The notes under the pieces were generated by a model. That model saw only the letters and a program-made list of their open reading frames with translations. It made no database searches and was not told where the DNA came from. A program made the translations under genes and the position numbers. DNA of 64,000 bases from Granulicella paludicola (lineage in GTDB: Bacteria; Acidobacteriota; Terriglobia; Terriglobales; Acidobacteriaceae), in NCBI RefSeq assembly GCF_025685545.1, contig NZ_JAGSYC010000026.1:186001-250000 (forward strand), written 5' to 3'. Below, piece after piece: positions 60,825-64,000 of the stretch (positions are counted from its first letter, which is position 1; every line of letters starts with the position of its first letter).

Positions 60825-61820
60825 TTACGGCTGACCGTCACCGCCGCCAGCGCCATAGACATTGCCGGTCGTGTAGCTTGCATCCTGCGAAGCGAGCTGC
60901 ACAAAGATCGACGCCAACTCAGCCGGCTGTCCTGCCCGACCCAGCGGATAGTTGCCACCGAAATTCGTAAACTTCTGCTCGGTCGCACCACCGGAAATTT
61001 GCAGGGGTGTATAAATCGGGCCCGGGGCGACGCCGTTGATGCGGATACCCTTTGGCCCCAGCGCCTTCGCCAGAGACTTCACAAAATTCATCGTCGCCGC
61101 CTTAGTTTGAGCGTACGCATATAGATCAGGGGATGGGTCATACGCCTGCTCCGAGGTGGTCGCGATGATTGTCGATCCCGGCTGAAGATGAGGGATTGCC
61201 GACTTGATGATGTAATACGGCGCGTAGATATTCGTCTTGATGATCCAGTCGAATTCCTCATCCGGCATGTCGGTGATCTGCGCGAACTCCTGCTGGCGCG
61301 CTGCATTGCTTACCAGGATGTCCAAGCCACCAAGCTCGCTGATCGCTTTGCCCACGAGACTTTTCGCAAACTTCTCGTCGCGCAGATCGCCGGGGATCGC
61401 CACCGCCTTGCGGCCTTCTGCGTGGATCAGCGCCACTACCTCCTTCGCATCTGGCTCTTCGGTCGGGAAGTAGTTGATCGCCACATCAGCACCCTCGCGC
61501 GCGTAGGCGATCGCTGCGGCACGTCCCATGCCTGAGTCACCGCCGGTGATCAGCGCCTTGCGCCCCATCAGTCGGCCTGAGCCCTTGTAGCTTTTCTCAC
61601 CATGATCTGGTGGCGGGTCCATCTTGCTTGCCAGCCCCGGCCACGGCTGCCGCGTGAATTTATAAGGCGGCTTAGGATACTTCGTTGTTGGATCTGCCAT
61701 AGGCTGCGCCGTGGGGCCGCCGCGTTCCTGCGCCGATACAGGCGATACGGCAGTTGCTACAAGGCCTGAGCCTATTCCAGCCATTAGCTTCCGGCGCGAA
61801 AGTTGTTGTTCGTCACTCAT
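60825..61820 (-). CDS. Tat-signal SDR family oxidoreductase
   Basis: 331 residues from ATG 61820 (GGAGAA upstream). Twin-arginine signal SRRKLMAG (8-15), hydrophobic to about 28. Rossmann motif ITGGDSGMGR (91-100), catalytic Ser223 in TTSEQAY and Tyr236/Lys240 in YAQTK. Resembles YhdF/YhxC/glucose dehydrogenase-like SDRs of stress clusters. An NAD(P) enzyme with a Tat signal is unusual because nucleotide cofactors must be bound before export. Confidence 0.88.
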   Translation of the reverse strand: MSDEQQLSRRKLMAGIGSGLVATAVSPVSAQERGGPTAQPMADPTTKYPKPPYKFTRQPWPGLASKMDPPPDHGEKSYKGSGRLMGRKALITGGDSGMGRAAAIAYAREGADVAINYFPTEEPDAKEVVALIHAEGRKAVAIPGDLRDEKFAKSLVGKAISELGGLDILVSNAARQQEFAQITDMPDEEFDWIIKTNIYAPYYIIKSAIPHLQPGSTIIATTSEQAYDPSPDLYAYAQTKAATMNFVKSLAKALGPKGIRINGVAPGPIYTPLQISGGATEQKFTNFGGNYPLGRAGQPAELASIFVQLASQDASYTTGNVYGAGGGDGQP

Positions 61821-61987
61821 CTGATTCTCCAATCTCGGTAGGGAAAGCCATGTTGCGTCCGCAAGGATCGCATGGCATTCAACCTTCTTATGGAGAGTTT
61901 TGTTGCCAACGCGAATCGACAGGTTGCGCGTCTTTGAGGTGCTTCTGTCATCTGCCTGTGCCCTATCAACAGAGTCGAAGCAAACGA

Positions 61988-62012
61988 AAGGGCAGAGTTG
62001 AACTCTGCCCTT
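61988..62012 (-). terminator. Terminator of the YidB-like gene
   Basis: AAGGGCAGAG (61988-61997) pairs with CTCTGCCCTT (62003-62012); loop TTGAA. On the minus strand it is followed by TCGTTTGC, downstream of the YidB-like stop codon. Confidence 0.75.
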
Positions 62013-62037
62013 CCTCGTCGTGATTTTAGAGATTGTT

Positions 62038-62445
62038 CTATAGGAACTTTTGCAGCAAAGATCCGGCCAAGCTCCCGAGACTGCCTGGCTCCGCTGCCTG
62101 GCCATTCGGAGCGACGTGCGCGAGCACCATCGGCAGGACGGTGGTGAGAGCTGCCTGCGTCATCTCGGGCGAAAGTCCTGCCTTAGCGGCAATCGCCTCC
62201 AGCATGCCATTGTTACCCAAGCCGGCTTGCACCTGCTCGGGTGTAGCTGCGGTCGTCTGGCCGCTGGCCCACTGCTCCGCATGTGCGCCGAGACCGCTGG
62301 ACTGCAGCGCGCTCAACAGCCCGCCAACACCCTGCGGATGCTCCTGAATCACCTGCATCAAGCCCGTCGCGACCTGTGCGTTTGTGCCGCCCTGGCTGCC
62401 CATCGCCTGCTCAGCCATGCTTTCGATCGAATCGAAGATTCCCAT
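62038..62445 (-). CDS. YidB-like (DUF937) protein
   Basis: 135 residues, AAGGAG upstream of the ATG. Features: MGIFDSIESM start, then QVATGLMQVIQEHPQGVGGL and ATPEQVQAGLGNNGMLEAIA, the DUF937/YidB pattern. Soluble helical protein. Function unknown in all members; often abundant. Alone, followed by a terminator. Confidence 0.88.
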   Translation of the reverse strand: MGIFDSIESMAEQAMGSQGGTNAQVATGLMQVIQEHPQGVGGLLSALQSSGLGAHAEQWASGQTTAATPEQVQAGLGNNGMLEAIAAKAGLSPEMTQAALTTVLPMVLAHVAPNGQAAEPGSLGSLAGSLLQKFL

Positions 62446-62609
62446 GCTTTCTCCTTGCCCTGAATGCGGGCTGCTTACTTTTCGGATAGACGAATAGTAT
62501 CCGCTTCCACTTCTCGGTGTCCGATAGAGGCGCTAAATTTTTGCCAATTCCGCCTACAGCCCGCTTTCCTTGAGCCAGCTCCCCACGCTCTCTCGTATCA
62601 TCGGGCACG

Positions 62610-64000
62610 ATGACTCGCCTAATCCTGTCGCTCGCACTCGTTGGCTCCGCTGTGGCTGCTATAGCGCAATCGCCCACCGTTATCCATGTTGATCTCAGCC
62701 AGTCGCAGGGCGCGTACAAGCCGATTACTAACTGGTATGGCTACGACGAGCTGAACTACACAACAACGGCGAATGGCCGGAAGCTGCTGGGCGAATTGCA
62801 CGATACGAGCGCGCTGCCGGTATACATCCGCGCTCATCACCTTCTCACGTCGGGTGATGGGAAGCCCGCGCTGAAGTGGAGTTCAACGGGAGTCTATTCC
62901 GTCGATGCAGGTGGCAAGCCCGTCTATGACTTCCGTGTGATCGACCGGACCTTCGATGCATGGCTCGCTGCCGGTGTTCGGCCTATGGTGGAACTGGGCT
63001 TTATGCCGGAGGCGCTGGCTTCAGGCACGAATCCCTACTATCTTGCCTATCCTCACACCATCGAAGGCTCGGTGCAGAGCCCGCCGAAGGACTATGCGGC
63101 GTGGGGCGAGCTTTGCAGAACGCTCGTGGAGCATCTGGTCTCGCGTTACGGACACGACAAGGTCGCGCAGTGGTACTTCGAGGTGTGGAATGAGCCGAAC
63201 ATTCCCTACTGGCATGGCACCGAGGCCGAGTATTTGAAGCTCTATGACTATGCGGTGAGCGGCGTTCGTACCGCACTGCCAGAAGCCCGCGTTGGCGGTC
63301 CTGCCTCGACGAGCCCGCGTGCCAGCGAGGCGGCAGCGTTTCTCGATGTCTTCCTGAAGCATGTGGCGAACGACAAGAGTGCAGCTAACGGCAAGGCCGT
63401 TCCGTTGGACTTCATCAGCTTCCACATCAAGGGCTCGCCGAAGTTGATCAAGGACGCAGATGGCAGCAGCCATGTGCGCATGGGGCTCGATAAAGAGCTG
63501 ACGGACGCGGACAAAGGCTTCGCGGTGGTTGCGTCGTATCCGCAGTTTCAGAAGCTGCCGATCATCCTGAGCGAGGCTGATCCGGAGGGCTGCGCGGCTT
63601 GTTCCGCAAAGGAAAATCCTGCAAACGGCTATCGCAATGGGCCGCTGTATGCGGCGTATACCGCTGCGACGATCAAAGCGCTATTCGAGCTGCAGGACCG
63701 GCACAAGGTGAACCTGCTCGGGATGCTGACTTGGTCCTTCGAGTTCGAAGGCCGCGAGTACTTTGAAGGGTTTCGCACCCTCGCCACGAATGGCGTGGAT
63801 AAGCCAGTGCTGAACGCCTTCCGCATGGCTGGGAAGATGGGTGGCGAACGAGTTGCTGTCACTAGCTCAGCGGCCGAGCCGCTCGAAGCGATCCTTCAAA
63901 GGGGCGTCTCTGCTTCAGAGATAGATGCGTTCGCTACGCGCGCGGAGCATAGCGCTTCGGTATTGCTGTGGAACTATCGCGATGACGATCTGCCGACAGG
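62610..64000 (+). CDS. GH39 beta-xylosidase-like glycosidase (3' end cut by the window)
   Basis: 463 codons are present and the frame runs off the right edge. Signal peptide 1-20 (LSLALVGSAVAAIAQ). TIM-barrel GH39: acid/base Glu195 in FEVWNEPN (190-197), nucleophile Glu322 in IILSEADPEG, and the start VIHVDLSQSQGAYKPITNWYG region. Family members release xylose or other sugars from plant or bacterial polysaccharides. No good Shine-Dalgarno at 62610. Fits the pectin-acting CE8 and PL10 genes in this window. Confidence 0.87.
   Translation, partial: MTRLILSLALVGSAVAAIAQSPTVIHVDLSQSQGAYKPITNWYGYDELNYTTTANGRKLLGELHDTSALPVYIRAHHLLTSGDGKPALKWSSTGVYSVDAGGKPVYDFRVIDRTFDAWLAAGVRPMVELGFMPEALASGTNPYYLAYPHTIEGSVQSPPKDYAAWGELCRTLVEHLVSRYGHDKVAQWYFEVWNEPNIPYWHGTEAEYLKLYDYAVSGVRTALPEARVGGPASTSPRASEAAAFLDVFLKHVANDKSAANGKAVPLDFISFHIKGSPKLIKDADGSSHVRMGLDKELTDADKGFAVVASYPQFQKLPIILSEADPEGCAACSAKENPANGYRNGPLYAAYTAATIKALFELQDRHKVNLLGMLTWSFEFEGREYFEGFRTLATNGVDKPVLNAFRMAGKMGGERVAVTSSAAEPLEAILQRGVSASEIDAFATRAEHSASVLLWNYRDDDLPT

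Noticed and set aside
1-64000. tRNA, rRNA, CRISPR array, prophage or complete insertion sequence
   Set aside because: No T-loop-like GGTTCGAATC set with paired arms, no regularly spaced repeats and no transposase, integrase or phage structural gene was recognised. A tRNAscan-SE, Infernal and ISfinder search would be decisive.

Overview
The window is a G+C-rich, gene-dense bacterial chromosome segment with no rRNA, tRNA, CRISPR array, prophage or complete insertion sequence that I could find. The gene content (Zn-ribbon and cupin proteins, pectin-degrading enzymes, single-copy housekeeping genes scattered in short operons), frequent GTG and TTG starts, and two families of short palindromic repeats of the kind I associate with Acidobacteriota point to a soil or plant-litter member of the Terriglobia (Granulicella, Terriglobus or Edaphobacter type). 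That placement is inference, not a database result.

Layout. 1-10.5 kb: a lipoprotein, a zinc-ribbon membrane protein, pyrR, two VapBC/FitAB-type toxin-antitoxin pairs, an MFS exporter, a pectinesterase, hemL and purM, and a zinc-ribbon M50 protease. 10.5-19.4 kb: an old-yellow-enzyme reductase, a MerR-murJ operon, iscX facing a radical SAM gene, a perfect parS-like site, a TetR regulator, a DsbA-like thioredoxin and rmuC. 19.6-23.2 kb: acpP-fabF, an alpha/beta hydrolase and a YIP1-type membrane protein. 23.3-31.2 kb (minus strand): a ForC/ForE-type formate dehydrogenase, a flavin amine oxidase and a PL10 pectate lyase (both carrying repeat-like inserts inside the reading frame), and a Sel1-repeat protein. 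31.5-39.9 kb: CCA-adding enzyme, tsaD, cysS, EamA and Cupin_5 genes, small zinc-ribbon and membrane proteins, and a little operon ending in an apparently inactive site-2 protease homologue. 40-55.4 kb: a secreted CocE-type hydrolase, trpS-scpA, LysR-oxalate decarboxylase, GNAT/LysR, a nucleoside permease, a PiT phosphate transporter, scpB, a Bax1-I protein, a cupin and rluB. 55.5-64 kb: a small exported protein, an MBOAT/DUF459 acylation pair, a DEAD-box helicase, a Tat-exported SDR, a YidB-like protein and the 5' part of a GH39 glycosidase.

How parts may work together. CE8, PL10 and GH39 enzymes fit a plant-polysaccharide degrader. The Tat-signal oxalate decarboxylase would yield formate and CO2 outside the cytoplasm; the ForC/ForE pair, whose active site reads Cys-Gln instead of Sec/Cys-His, is the known non-canonical menaquinone-linked formate dehydrogenase type and could harvest that formate. 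ScpA, ScpB and RluB are the usual chromosome-segregation neighbourhood but are spread over 12 kb, and the parS-like site suggests that the region may lie in the origin-proximal part of the chromosome.

Most convergent gene pairs are separated by very long, near-perfect hairpins that can terminate both strands. The most interesting items are the ForCE pair, the degenerate site-2 protease operon, the parS-like site, the intergenic repeats domesticated inside two enzymes, and the repeat-based operators in front of both toxin-antitoxin pairs.
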